Source: Clostridia bacterium (GTDB lineage Bacteria > Bacillota > Clostridia > Christensenellales > CAG-917). Taken from it: DNA of 60,409 bases. The stretch is taken from positions 93,933 through 154,341 of the forward strand of contig JAQUST010000001.1 in assembly GCA_028710495.1 (NCBI GenBank), written 5' to 3'. Position numbers and translations under genes: made by a program. This document shows, piece after piece, positions 19,686-28,783 of the stretch (the first letter of the stretch is position 1; every line of letters begins with the position of its first letter). The notes under the pieces are model-generated. The model was not told the DNA's origin. It ran no database searches and worked only from the letters and a program-made list of their open reading frames with translations.

Positions 19686-22292
19686 TTAATTTTTCATATT
19701 TCTGTATGTAACAGATTTAATAAGTTCAGTTTTGTTGTTTGACACTTCAATAATACCCCGTTCATTGGTTGAAATCAAGTGAAGCTCCGAAAAAATCTGA
19801 AGTGATAATGCAAGTTCGTATTGCGTTATCTTCATTTTTTGTTTCATTGCTTTTATCATTTTATCAAGATTTTGCGCTCGCATTCTTTTTTCGGACATTT
19901 CACGCAATTCAACAAATACCTGCCTGAGGAGTTCATCCTCCACTGGTGTAAAACTTACAACAGGAGAATTTTTCAATACTTCAACATTTCCGTTTAACGC
20001 AATAAAATCATTGTAACCTTTGCAAGATGAAGTCTCAATCAACACAACTTTGTTGAAAAATCTAAAATCAAAATTTTGAGAAGGACAAAGAATAATTTTG
20101 TTTTCTGGATTTGCATTCGGAAATAATCCAACTGCAACTGGCAACTCTTTAGCTATGGACTTCAAGCGTTCAAGTCCTTCTAAAGTGTAACACACCAACA
20201 AAGTTCCAATAGGCTTTTCAAGATAATTTTTTAATTTGAAAATATCTATCTCCGTCATTCTTTCTCTTTGTTCTTTGTTTCCGAATTCATCTATTTTTTC
20301 ATTACAAAAATTATTACCACATTGTTCAGCATTATTTATCTCAGCATTTTCACATACTCTTGAATTGTCATCATTTGAGGAAACATCACTTTTGTGCTCA
20401 ATGTTATTACAAACCCTATTTTCAAATTCACCGTTTATATTATCGCTGTATGTATTATTATTGGTTTTATTATTGACTGAATTATTATTGACTGCATTAT
20501 AGCATGGATTATAACCATCTGTATGATTATTGCTTACTTGATTATTAGTGGCTGAATTATTGCTATTTCCCAAGTCACCATTTCTATTGACTCTTTCGTG
20601 CGATAGTTGATGAATTGAACTCAAAATCAAATCCTCATCACTCAAATTTTCAACTTCTTTGACATAAATTCCGCGCATAATAATTTGCGCATATTCGTTG
20701 TTTTGAAAAATATTACGGCTTAATAAAACTTCAAATTCAGAATTGCATTTAGCTGACAATATTTGTTCATATTTTCCAAAGCCAATAATCTCCAAACCAT
20801 GCATTGCGCATTTTATATGATTTGTGACGCCTATCCTTTCAAAGTTTAGAGCATTTGACACTAATTTGAAAGAAGGCTTTGAGTTCCCAAAACCTGTCGG
20901 CTCAAGTCGCTCCAGTTCCTTTGCAAACAAAATCAATTCTGATTTCAAATCAATCTCAATGTCATAAGATACTGTTTTTTCAAAAATACTTTTTTCACGG
21001 CTCTTGTTCAAAAACTCGTTTATTCCGTTCTTAAACTCTTCGAATTTATATTTTTTAATGCTGAGACCTGCAGCTTGCGCGTGTCCTCCAAATCCAATAA
21101 ATAACGACGAAAATTTCGACAATGTTTCAAAAATATTGACTTCATTGATACTTCTGGCAGAACCTTTCATCAATCCGTCTTTAAGCGCAAACAAAATTGC
21201 TGGACGATTGAAATCTTCCACAAGTCTTGACGCTGCTATTCCAAGAACGCCTGCCTCCCAACTTTCATCATACAAGGTAATAATGCTACATTCGGAAAAA
21301 TCAACGCTGCTTAGTTTTTCTTTGGCTTTTTTCACAACCTCTTCACATGTCTGCTGTCTTAAAATATTGTCTTTGTTTAAGTCTTGAGTCAAGCCGTCTA
21401 GCACAAAATAATCATCAGATAAAAATAAACCCACTGCTTTCATTGCACTGTCCATACGCCCTGCCGCATTGATACGCGGTGCAAGCTTGTACATAATTTC
21501 GTATGAATTGCATGTCTTTGCGCCAAGCAGCATCTCTACACCTTTGCGCATTTTTTTGTTGAGCTGTTTTATACCGTGATATGCAATTATTCGATTTTCA
21601 TCAGTGAGTGGAACTATATCTGCTATCGTAGCAATCGCAGCAATATCAAGATATTTTTTTATTTCATCTCTAGATGACAAAGCCTCGACAAGTTTTAATG
21701 CAACTCCCGCACCGCAAAACTCATAGAATCCTTTGCGTGAGACTTTCGGGTTGACTATAACACAGTCAGGCAAAGCCTCCTGAGGCTCGTGGTGGTCGGT
21801 CACTATGACATCCACTCCATTCTCTTTCAGAAACGCTACTTCTGCAACAGCGGTCACACCGCAATCGACAGTGATTAGCAAATCAGGCTTGTCAGCTTGG
21901 AGTATCGGAATTAGTGTGTCACGGCTCATTCCGTATCCATCACTATTTCTGTTTGGAATAAAATATGTTGCGTTTGCATTTTGTGAACGGAAATATAACA
22001 TTAAAATTGATATTGCACATATTCCGTCACAATCATAGTCCCCATAAACTAAAATACGTTCGTTTGCGCTTATCGCATTTTTAATTCTTTCAATCGCAAT
22101 ACTCATATTGTCGATGTCAAAAGGCGATGACATATTCGAAATGGACGGTTCAAGAAAGTTCTCTATTTTTTCTTTTGTATTTATTCCGCGCAAATTCAAT
22201 ATTTTGAGGAAATCAAGGCTGAGCCCACATTCATTTACGAGGCTCTCATCAACTACTTTTTCACTTGTTTTTTGCCTAAATATCTCTTTCAT
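19686..22292 (-). CDS. recJ: Single-stranded-DNA exonuclease RecJ with Asn-rich insertion
   Basis: A 5'-to-3' single-strand exonuclease for recombination and mismatch repair, 868 residues. The DHH domain has VYGDYDCDGICAI and VTDHHEP, the DHHA1 domain FGGHAQAAGLSI, and an OB-type domain follows. Between about residues 568 and 675 lies a low-complexity stretch rich in Asn, Ser and Asp with several ATTATT-based codon runs. The C-terminal domain (from about 690) resembles that of Firmicutes RecJ. The insertion sits at a domain junction, so the catalytic core should be unaffected. Confidence 0.92.
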   Translation of the reverse strand: MKEIFRQKTSEKVVDESLVNECGLSLDFLKILNLRGINTKEKIENFLEPSISNMSSPFDIDNMSIAIERIKNAISANERILVYGDYDCDGICAISILMLYFRSQNANATYFIPNRNSDGYGMSRDTLIPILQADKPDLLITVDCGVTAVAEVAFLKENGVDVIVTDHHEPQEALPDCVIVNPKVSRKGFYEFCGAGVALKLVEALSSRDEIKKYLDIAAIATIADIVPLTDENRIIAYHGIKQLNKKMRKGVEMLLGAKTCNSYEIMYKLAPRINAAGRMDSAMKAVGLFLSDDYFVLDGLTQDLNKDNILRQQTCEEVVKKAKEKLSSVDFSECSIITLYDESWEAGVLGIAASRLVEDFNRPAILFALKDGLMKGSARSINEVNIFETLSKFSSLFIGFGGHAQAAGLSIKKYKFEEFKNGINEFLNKSREKSIFEKTVSYDIEIDLKSELILFAKELERLEPTGFGNSKPSFKLVSNALNFERIGVTNHIKCAMHGLEIIGFGKYEQILSAKCNSEFEVLLSRNIFQNNEYAQIIMRGIYVKEVENLSDEDLILSSIHQLSHERVNRNGDLGNSNNSATNNQVSNNHTDGYNPCYNAVNNNSVNNKTNNNTYSDNINGEFENRVCNNIEHKSDVSSNDDNSRVCENAEINNAEQCGNNFCNEKIDEFGNKEQRERMTEIDIFKLKNYLEKPIGTLLVCYTLEGLERLKSIAKELPVAVGLFPNANPENKIILCPSQNFDFRFFNKVVLIETSSCKGYNDFIALNGNVEVLKNSPVVSFTPVEDELLRQVFVELREMSEKRMRAQNLDKMIKAMKQKMKITQYELALSLQIFSELHLISTNERGIIEVSNNKTELIKSVTYRNMKN

Positions 22293-22353
22293 ATTTTTAT
22301 AATTCTGCCATATTGTACAAATTAATATCAGCTAAGTATACAAAACATTAGAA

Positions 22354-22382
22354 AAAACCTCTTGACGGTATCAAGAGGTTTT
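22354..22382 (-). terminator. Terminator of secD-secF
   Basis: A perfect 12-bp stem, AAAACCTCTTGA / TCAAGAGGTTTT, loop of five, with six T's following on the minus strand, directly after the secF stop. Confidence 0.9.
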
Positions 22383-22389
22383 CTTTGTT

Positions 22390-23562
22390 TTACTTTTTGT
22401 TCTTGAAAGTTGTGTTTCTCTTAGTATACTTATAAGTTGAATTGGCTTTAGGCTTTTTGACTGGCTTTTCTTCAACCATTTCATCTTCCACAATGTTTCC
22501 TGTTTCATCCAATGTTTCGTATGTTACGGCATTCTTACCTGCAAGTCGTTTTGCACGCATACCTTCTGCGACATAACTGAGTTGGCTCCAGATTGGCGTA
22601 GCAATAAATATTGATGAATAGAAACCGACGAACAAACCGATTATGATTGGGACTGTAAATTCTCTGATTGATGCGCCACCAAAAATTGCAAGCAATGCAA
22701 CAGTAATCAAAGTAGTAAACGTGGTGTAAACCTGACGTGTCAAAGTGTCTTTGATTGCCTTGTCGCCAATGGATTCATATGATATTACTTTGTTACCTTT
22801 GAAGGGCTTGATTAGTTCACGGCTGCGGTCAAACACGATAATAGTGTTGTTGATAGCATAAGCAATAATCGTTATGGTTGCAGCGACAAAGCTTGAATTG
22901 ATTTGAACTCTGCAAATAACTGTTAATGCAAACATTATGATTACATCGTGGAACATTGTCAAAATTGCAGCGACACCGCTAACGGCTTCAAATCTGAAAA
23001 TAATATAAATCAAAATCAAAATTGTTGAAATAAGAAGTGCCAAAACTGCTTTTTTAATAAGCTCGGTGCTTGCTGTTTGTCCAATTGATTCTGCCATAAT
23101 AAAGTCTGCAGCTTCTGCACGGGTAGGATAAAGTGCTTTTAGTGCCGCTTGAATATCACTGTTTAACGTTGCAATTTCTGTATCGTCCTTGCTGATATTT
23201 TTGTAACGGAATGTGATTGTGGAATTCTCTCTCACGCTTGCCTCGGAAGACTGAACATAAGAGACCTTCACTCCAAAACTTTCGATTTCGTCAGTTACTG
23301 TTTTGACATTTAATGAGTAGTTTTCATTTGAAGTGAATGACTCATCACCAAATTTAACAGAAATCAGTGTTCCGCCTTCAAAGTCGATACCGATGTTTAG
23401 CCCTTCAGTAATGCTTCCTGAAGTTCCGCCTACGATAGATACGACTATGACTGCAACTAGTATAATTATGATTGGAACCATAATCCAAAGTTTCATTTTG
23501 TTGCATATTTTGAAATTCGAAATTTTGCTGTTGATACCGCTAAGGAAGTTATTATTTTTCAT
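22390..23562 (-). CDS. secF: Protein translocase subunit SecF
   Basis: A membrane partner of SecD that uses the proton gradient to pull proteins through SecYEG. The 390 residues show one N-terminal membrane segment, a periplasm-side domain beginning IGIDFEGGTLISVKF (the SecF D/G motif) and five further segments, including YIIFRFEAVSGVAAILTMFHD and NNTIIVFDRSREL. The Lys-rich C-terminal tail of about 50 residues is an extension. Its ATG follows the secD stop by one base, with the AGGTAA ribosome site inside the secD end. Confidence 0.95.
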   Translation of the reverse strand: MKNNNFLSGINSKISNFKICNKMKLWIMVPIIIILVAVIVVSIVGGTSGSITEGLNIGIDFEGGTLISVKFGDESFTSNENYSLNVKTVTDEIESFGVKVSYVQSSEASVRENSTITFRYKNISKDDTEIATLNSDIQAALKALYPTRAEAADFIMAESIGQTASTELIKKAVLALLISTILILIYIIFRFEAVSGVAAILTMFHDVIIMFALTVICRVQINSSFVAATITIIAYAINNTIIVFDRSRELIKPFKGNKVISYESIGDKAIKDTLTRQVYTTFTTLITVALLAIFGGASIREFTVPIIIGLFVGFYSSIFIATPIWSQLSYVAEGMRAKRLAGKNAVTYETLDETGNIVEDEMVEEKPVKKPKANSTYKYTKRNTTFKNKK

Positions 23563-23563
23563 A

Positions 23564-24847
23564 TTACTTTACCTCCCCGCGCTTCAAATTGTAAAGCTTT
23601 GGATTGCTTGAGTTGAATGACAAGAAACAATTCATCAATATTCTTGTTACAACCAAAGCTGTGAACATAGAAATCAAAATGCTTATAAACAGAACAATCG
23701 CAAATCCTGAAATTGCGGCTGAACCGACCACCCACAAAATGACTGCGCCGATGATAGTTGTTATGTTGCCATCGATGACAGCAGCAAGACCACGCTTATA
23801 TCCAGCCATTACTGAAGATTTGATTGGTTTGTTTGTGGTTTTGAATTCATCTTTAATACGTTCGAAAATGACGACATTAGCGTCAACTGCCATACCTATG
23901 CCGAGCAAAATACCCGCTATGCCTGGCAATGTCAATTGCACCCATGGCAACACTGCGCAGAACCAAAGCAAAAGCACAATATAGATTGCAAGCGCGATAT
24001 CTGCGGCAACGCCGAGCATTCTGTATGCAAACACCATAAAAATAAATATGATGCAGATGCCGATAATGCCTGCGATAAGCGCCATATTGATTGCATTTTC
24101 ACCGAGTGTTGCAGAAACCGTTCTGCTTTCAATCAAATCCAACTCAACTGCGAAAGTACCACTTTGGATACTTGTTGCTAGTGCGTATGCATCATCATAA
24201 GTATAGTTTCCGCTTATAAGTGCTGAACCGCCGGTTATTGCTTCGTTGATAGTAATTCCACTTGATTGCGCTTCCTGAAGTTCACCGCCTACGAAAATAT
24301 ACAATTTTTCGTTGACATGATTTGCAGTGTAAGTTGCAAATATTTCAGAACCAACGCTATTGAATGACAAACCAACAGCATAGTATGAACTATTGCTTTG
24401 GTCGACCGTGACATATGCATTGGAAATATGATCCTTGCCAACAATAATTGTTGTTGCGTCATCACCTGAACCGTCTTTGATTTCAAGACTTTGTGGTCGT
24501 CCGATAAGCTCAAATATACGCTCTGGGTCATCCACGTCAGGGACTTCAACTCTTATTTTCTGGTCAGAGTAGGATACGATTGCTTCTGTGTAGCCTTTTG
24601 AGACAAGTAAGGCTTGCAAAGTGTTTACAGTACCGTTTGCTCTGCCTTCCAAATTTTCCAATCCGTCATCTTCGACATTAAAAACTGCCGAAATACCGCC
24701 GGAAAGGTCAAGTCCCAATTTAATTGTCTTTGCATAACCTGTGTAATCATAAAGACCGATAGGGAATTCAACAAGCGCGAAAACCGACATCAAAATGATT
24801 ATCACCGAAACCAAAGACAAAATCACAATAGATTTTTTCTTGTTCAC
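23564..24847 (-). CDS. secD: Protein translocase subunit SecD
   Basis: The first subunit of the SecDF export motor, 427 residues. It has an N-terminal membrane segment, the SecD motif LGLDLSGGISAVF, a large outer domain and a C-terminal block of five segments with GIGMAVDANVVIFERIKDE. It is shorter than proteobacterial SecD, as usual in Clostridia, where SecD and SecF are separate. The start codon is GTG at 24847, after AGGAGG six bases upstream. A consensus promoter lies just before it. Confidence 0.95.
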   Translation of the reverse strand: MNKKKSIVILSLVSVIIILMSVFALVEFPIGLYDYTGYAKTIKLGLDLSGGISAVFNVEDDGLENLEGRANGTVNTLQALLVSKGYTEAIVSYSDQKIRVEVPDVDDPERIFELIGRPQSLEIKDGSGDDATTIIVGKDHISNAYVTVDQSNSSYYAVGLSFNSVGSEIFATYTANHVNEKLYIFVGGELQEAQSSGITINEAITGGSALISGNYTYDDAYALATSIQSGTFAVELDLIESRTVSATLGENAINMALIAGIIGICIIFIFMVFAYRMLGVAADIALAIYIVLLLWFCAVLPWVQLTLPGIAGILLGIGMAVDANVVIFERIKDEFKTTNKPIKSSVMAGYKRGLAAVIDGNITTIIGAVILWVVGSAAISGFAIVLFISILISMFTALVVTRILMNCFLSFNSSNPKLYNLKRGEVK

Positions 24848-24876
24848 GAAGGACCTCCTAAGTTCAAAACATAATT

Positions 24877-24905
24877 ATTATACATAGTAGGAGTAATTTA
24901 GTCAA
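24877..24905 (-). promoter_or_regulatory. Promoter of secD-secF
   Basis: On the minus strand TTGACT (24900-24905), 17-bp spacer, TATAAT (24877-24882). The leader would be about 25 nt. Confidence 0.85.
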
Positions 24906-25196
24906 TGAAAAACTAAAAAATACTGCTCAAATAAAGCTGATATATTAATAAAAAATAACAATATAGTACAATTAACACAAAAAAGGTAAATAAATCTTTT
25001 ATTATTAAGCTAAAAAATTCAAGTTTTTATAACATAGACATATAGTGTTTATTATTTAGTGAATTCGCTTTTTGCATATTTATACGAAATATAATATTTC
25101 AGTTTTTTCCCAAAAAATTTAATTAGACTTTGGGAAATAAGACACTCGACACGATATGCATTTTTGTTTTATAAGATAACTCAAAAAAAATACAAT
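24906..25196. other. Gap between secD promoter and degV terminator
   Basis: About 290 bp of very AT-rich DNA without a visible gene, hairpin or repeat. Together with its flanks the gene-free region is 24848-25342. Confidence 0.5.
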
Positions 25197-25218
25197 AGCC
25201 TTGCATAAATGCAAGGCT
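25197..25218 (-). terminator. Terminator downstream of degV
   Basis: A perfect 9-bp stem AGCCTTGCA / TGCAAGGCT, loop of four; after seven bases the minus strand continues with eight T's. It lies beyond the repeat array that follows degV. Confidence 0.8.
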
Positions 25219-25255
25219 AAAATTTTCTTATAAAAACGCTCAGTTCTTTTTGATA

Positions 25256-25352
25256 TAAGATTTATCCAAACTCAATGCTTTTGATTAAGATTGAACGAAA
25301 TTTAATGCTTTTAGTTTAGATTTATCTATCTTATAGTTTTGACTAAGATTGC
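25256..25352. repeat. About 30-bp degenerate repeat overlapping the degV stop
   Basis: Related units begin near 25256, 25286, 25317 and 25344 (TAAGATT core). The last is the degV end itself; its minus-strand CAATCTTAGTCAAAA recurs as CAATCTTAATCAAAA in the unit at 25286. Confidence 0.6.
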
Positions 25353-26203
25353 AACTTTTGAGTAAAATATGCAATTCCTACAGCTCCTGGTCCAACGTGG
25401 ACACCAATGACAGGTCCTATTGGCACGATTGAAATCAATTTTCCTGTTATTTGTTTTAGTACATCCGCTATTTTTTTTGCTTGCTCTTCACAGTTGATAT
25501 GATGTACTACTGCTCCTCCGAAACCATATTTTTCTATATCTTTAGTAAAAATATCAATGATAGTTGTTATTGCTTTTTTTAATGAAATAACTTTGTTTGC
25601 TATTATAACTTGTCCGTTTTCCACAGTCAAAATTGGTATTATTTTGAAAATATTACCAAGCAAAGCGCTAGCTTTGCCAATACGACCGCCCTTTTCTAAA
25701 TATTTCAATGAAGCAGGAGCAAAAATAAATTTCCCTTTACTTATAGTATCCTTTGCACATACGACAACTTCATCAAGATTTTTTCCATCGAAAGCCGCTC
25801 TTGCAGCCTCTAATACTGCAAATCCAAGTTCCATACTATTCGAATTAGACTCGAGAATCTCAATTTCTGCATCTGGGTATTCTTCCAAAACCATGTTTTT
25901 TACGAGTTGTGAAGTTTGAAAAGTGCCACTCATTTTTGATGATAAAAAAATTGCAACAACTTTGTTGCCTTCTTTTATCGCACCAATAAATAAATCAAGA
26001 AGCTCTTGGACAGATGGTTGTGATGAAGTCGGAATTATGTTCTCTCTCTCAATTCTCTCATAAAATTCTTCGTTCATTATATCCAATTCTCTTAAACTTT
26101 CTTTGCCGAAAATTACATTTAGCGATGCTACCTTAATATCATATTTGGCTATTAAGCTTTTTGGAAGACCAGCCGTGCTATCTGTTATAATTTTTATTCC
26201 CAC
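25343..26203 (-). CDS. DegV family fatty-acid-binding protein
   Basis: A 286-residue DegV-fold protein. Family members bind fatty acids and in Gram-positives can act as FakB, presenting fatty acid to the kinase FakA. Characteristic segments are IITDSTAGLPKSL, TSQPSVQELLDLF, SSKMSGTFQTSQ, LKYLEKGGRIGKA and the final GPVIGVHVGPGAVGIAYF. The start is a GTG with GAGGG upstream. There is no fakA gene nearby. It is a single-gene unit placed between the secDF and scf clusters. Confidence 0.9.
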   Translation of the reverse strand: MGIKIITDSTAGLPKSLIAKYDIKVASLNVIFGKESLRELDIMNEEFYERIERENIIPTSSQPSVQELLDLFIGAIKEGNKVVAIFLSSKMSGTFQTSQLVKNMVLEEYPDAEIEILESNSNSMELGFAVLEAARAAFDGKNLDEVVVCAKDTISKGKFIFAPASLKYLEKGGRIGKASALLGNIFKIIPILTVENGQVIIANKVISLKKAITTIIDIFTKDIEKYGFGGAVVHHINCEEQAKKIADVLKQITGKLISIVPIGPVIGVHVGPGAVGIAYFTQKLQS

Positions 26204-26409
26204 AATTTTCCCTCAAAAAATATATTTTTATCAACAACACAAATTATATCTTATTCTGCAAGCTATCAATCAAAAACTAATTATCTTTTTATAGATTATA
26301 TCCTCTAATTTTTCTTGGCTAACAGCAAATTAACGCATTTTATTATATTTTATGTCTTTTTTAAGCTTAAAATTTGTACTACAAAAATAATAAAACATTA
26401 AATTATTTA

Positions 26410-27765
26410 TCAAACATTATTATTTTCTTCCTCTGCATAAATTTCTAAAGAACATAAAAAGCGTTTTCTCATCATTTCACAAGAAAGCTTGTAAGATTTA
26501 TTCATATCCCCTGCAAAATGCAAAGAATTTGCCTTGCAGCCGCCTGAGCAATAATATTTTGCAATGCAGTCTTTGCAATCCTCTTTTGAATAAATATTGT
26601 TTGAGAAAAATTTCTTTTGAATTTCCGAGTTGAATTCCCCTGTCAAAACATTGCCCATATAATAATCTTTGTCAGATACAAATTGATGACAAGGATAAAT
26701 ATCTCCGACTGGTGTCACAGCAACATATTCGCTTCCCGCGCCACAGCCTCTCAATCTTTTTGTAATACATGGACCGTGCTTCAAATCAAGCATAAAGTGA
26801 AAATAATTGAACCATTTATCACCCTTTCTGCGCTCAACATACTCTTTTGAAAGTTTGTCATATTCGGCAAAAACCTGCTCGAGGTCACTAGTTTTTATAG
26901 CAAGCGCGTCGCTTTCTTCCAAAACTACAGGTTCTATTGAAATTTGGTCAAAACCGGCATCGTTTAAGTAAAGTGCATCAGTGCAAAAATCAAGATTTTT
27001 CGCAGTGAACGTACCACGGATATAATACCGCTTGTCACCACGGATTTTGCGAAATTCCTGTGCATTTTTCAGGGCAATAGCTTGTGAACCCTTGCCATTT
27101 GCAGAAACTCGGAGAGCATCATGGACTTCTTGCCTGCCATCAACACTTATGACCACATTGTCCATATTTTCATTTAGCCATTTGCGGTTTTTTTCGTTCA
27201 ACAATACACCGTTTGTTGTCATTGTAAATCCAATGTGTTTGCCTGCTTTTTCAACTTCACCAAAGCCATACTCAACTATTTGTTTGACAACTGCCATATT
27301 CATAAGCGGTTCGCCACCAAAGAAATCAACTTCAAGATTTTTTCGGACTCCGCTCATTTTTATGAGCATATCAATGGCACTTTTCCCAACTTCAAAGGTC
27401 ATATAATCTTTTGCTGTGTTGTAAGTACCTGCGTGCGCAAAACAGTATGGACAGCGCAAATTGCAATCGTGGCAGATGTGTAAGCACATTGCTTTGATTT
27501 CACCTGTGTACGGGATTTCATAAATAATTGCTTCAGAATTGAGCAATCCTTCATTTTCCATTTCCACAATTTCCGACTCAATTTCGGCTATCAAATCACT
27601 ATTTAGTTTTTCATACAATTGATTTTCGTTGTCCGACAGGCTTTCGTAGCGTTTTTTTGCAACCAAAAAAGTGGCGGAATCCACACTATGCAGACTGCCA
27701 CTTTCAACGTCATACAAAAAATATCTTTCGCTTCCCGAAAGGTTTGATATAAATGCTTTAACCAT
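26410..27765 (-). CDS. scfB: SCIFF-peptide radical SAM maturase (thioether-forming)
   Basis: A 451-residue radical SAM/SPASM enzyme matching the maturase of the six-cysteine SCIFF peptide. The SAM-cluster motif is CNLRCPYC near residue 98 (C-x3-C-x2-C). An N-terminal peptide-binding region precedes it, and the SPASM region carries CGAGSEYVAVTPVGDIYPC and CKDCIAKYYCSGGCKANS for two auxiliary iron-sulfur clusters. Such enzymes join cysteine sulfur to the alpha-carbon of another residue. It follows the SCIFF peptide by 31 bp in one transcript; a hairpin overlaps its GAGGAA ribosome site. Confidence 0.93.
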   Translation of the reverse strand: MVKAFISNLSGSERYFLYDVESGSLHSVDSATFLVAKKRYESLSDNENQLYEKLNSDLIAEIESEIVEMENEGLLNSEAIIYEIPYTGEIKAMCLHICHDCNLRCPYCFAHAGTYNTAKDYMTFEVGKSAIDMLIKMSGVRKNLEVDFFGGEPLMNMAVVKQIVEYGFGEVEKAGKHIGFTMTTNGVLLNEKNRKWLNENMDNVVISVDGRQEVHDALRVSANGKGSQAIALKNAQEFRKIRGDKRYYIRGTFTAKNLDFCTDALYLNDAGFDQISIEPVVLEESDALAIKTSDLEQVFAEYDKLSKEYVERRKGDKWFNYFHFMLDLKHGPCITKRLRGCGAGSEYVAVTPVGDIYPCHQFVSDKDYYMGNVLTGEFNSEIQKKFFSNNIYSKEDCKDCIAKYYCSGGCKANSLHFAGDMNKSYKLSCEMMRKRFLCSLEIYAEEENNNV

Positions 27766-27771
27766 ATTTAA

Positions 27772-27788
27772 TTCCTCGATTTGAGGAA
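27772..27788 (-). promoter_or_regulatory. Hairpin covering the scfB ribosome-binding site
   Basis: On the minus strand TTCCTC and GAGGAA pair around a five-base loop; GAGGAA is the scfB ribosome site. Folding would lower maturase translation relative to the peptide gene. Confidence 0.55.
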
Positions 27789-27796
27789 AATTTCAA

Positions 27797-27973
27797 CTAC
27801 TTATTGCTTTCTTTTTCGTTATTGAAAATTTTCTCGTCGCGTGACGCACAAGTTTGATTGCCCACAGTACAACTTGTTTTGCAGGCTGATTGACAGCTGG
27901 ATTGGCACTCACCGCATCCGATTTTTCCGTCTTTTCTTATTGAGCATTTTGAAATTGTTTGAATGTGTTTCAT
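27797..27973 (-). CDS. scfA: SCIFF ribosomal peptide precursor (six cysteines in forty-five)
   Basis: A 58-residue precursor with the diagnostic core CGECQSSCQSACKTSC followed by TVGNQTC, giving the six SCIFF cysteines. It begins MKHIQTIS, as in the family. There is one extra cysteine at residue 10, and a charged tail of about 15 residues beyond the last cysteine, longer than usual. I start at the ATG at 27973 because GGAG lies seven bases upstream; an in-frame TTG four codons earlier overlaps that site. The maturase follows directly. SCIFF peptides are nearly universal in Clostridia, and their role is unknown. Confidence 0.95.
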   Translation of the reverse strand: MKHIQTISKCSIRKDGKIGCGECQSSCQSACKTSCTVGNQTCASRDEKIFNNEKESNK

Positions 27974-28007
27974 ATAGATCTCCAATTTTCTTCAAAACTT
28001 TTTCTTT

Positions 28008-28036
28008 ATTATATCGCATATTTTGCCTATTCGCAA
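28008..28036 (-). promoter_or_regulatory. Promoter of scfA-scfB
   Basis: On the minus strand TTGCGA (28031-28036), 17-bp spacer, TATAAT (28008-28013), leader about 30 nt. Confidence 0.75.
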
Positions 28037-28170
28037 GTCATTAAGATGCGATTATGCAAAAATTTCCCTATTTCTAGAGAAATTTATTTTGCAAAGTCTA
28101 CTGCTTTGATTTGATTATTATTTTGAATTATTTATACATTATGATTTGTTAATATAGTTTCAACTTTATG

Positions 28171-28250
28171 ATTAAGCAGTTTTGTTATTCAGTTTTTGCT
28201 ACATAAATTTATTAATCAAGTTTTGTTACACAGTTTTTAGTTTGCAAGTT
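28171..28250. repeat. 40-bp duplication at the TIGR04086 gene end
   Basis: Units at 28171 and 28211 share GTTTTGTTANNCAGTTTTT. The second contains the stop codon of the membrane-protein gene, so the first is a copy of the gene end plus downstream DNA. Confidence 0.6.
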
Positions 28251-28632
28251 TTGGTTTTCTGACATTCACTGCAATGATACCTGCAATAATTCCTGCAACC
28301 GTCAAACACACAAGGTCTATCCAGGAAAATGATGCATTTTGAAATCCGCCGTCTAATCCTGCAAACATTAAAAACGATAACACTGAATAAAGCGCACCAC
28401 CTATTCCGCCATTTACTGCACCCATTGGCTTTCTGCCGACCCCAAAAATTGCACCTACCAAAACTGATAGTATCTTGATAACATAATTTAATGGGACAAT
28501 CACCGATGAACCCAAAGAAGCCCACCTTGCAACAAGCGCAAGCAACAAAATAAGCACCAAGGACAACAATAGAGCAAAGAGCACCATTTTTATAACCGCA
28601 AAAGCGCACGTTTTGAATTTTTCGTTTCTCAT
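28237..28632 (-). CDS. TIGR04086 family membrane protein
   Basis: A 131-residue protein with four predicted membrane segments (roughly residues 9-35, 44-62, 69-92 and 101-122). It matches the clostridial family TIGR04086, encoded between the scf genes and yajC in many Clostridia. Its function is not known. The start at 28632 is chosen for the GAGAGG site five bases upstream; the frame stays open for 29 more codons without another supported start. Its upstream region carries a long inverted repeat and three DnaA boxes. Confidence 0.85.
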   Translation of the reverse strand: MRNEKFKTCAFAVIKMVLFALLLSLVLILLLALVARWASLGSSVIVPLNYVIKILSVLVGAIFGVGRKPMGAVNGGIGGALYSVLSFLMFAGLDGGFQNASFSWIDLVCLTVAGIIAGIIAVNVRKPKLAN

Positions 28633-28722
28633 ACACACCTCTCGCAGAATGATATGCTTAATGATTACGAAAAATTCATTTTTTGTAAAATAAACACTAA
28701 TTTTGTAATGTAAAAGCAAATT

Positions 28723-28780
28723 GTTGACAACTGAAATTTTGATTATACTTTATATGATAAGGCTTATATCAGTTGTCAAC
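28723..28780. promoter_or_regulatory. Promoter region flanked by a 12-bp inverted repeat
   Basis: GTTGACAACTGA (28723-28734) and TCAGTTGTCAAC (28769-28780) are perfect arms 34 bp apart. Each arm contains TTGACA in its own orientation. On the minus strand the right arm would be the -35 of the TIGR04086 promoter, with CATATAAA about 17-19 bp on. The arms could be an operator for an unknown regulator. Confidence 0.5.
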
Positions 28781-28783
28781 ATA

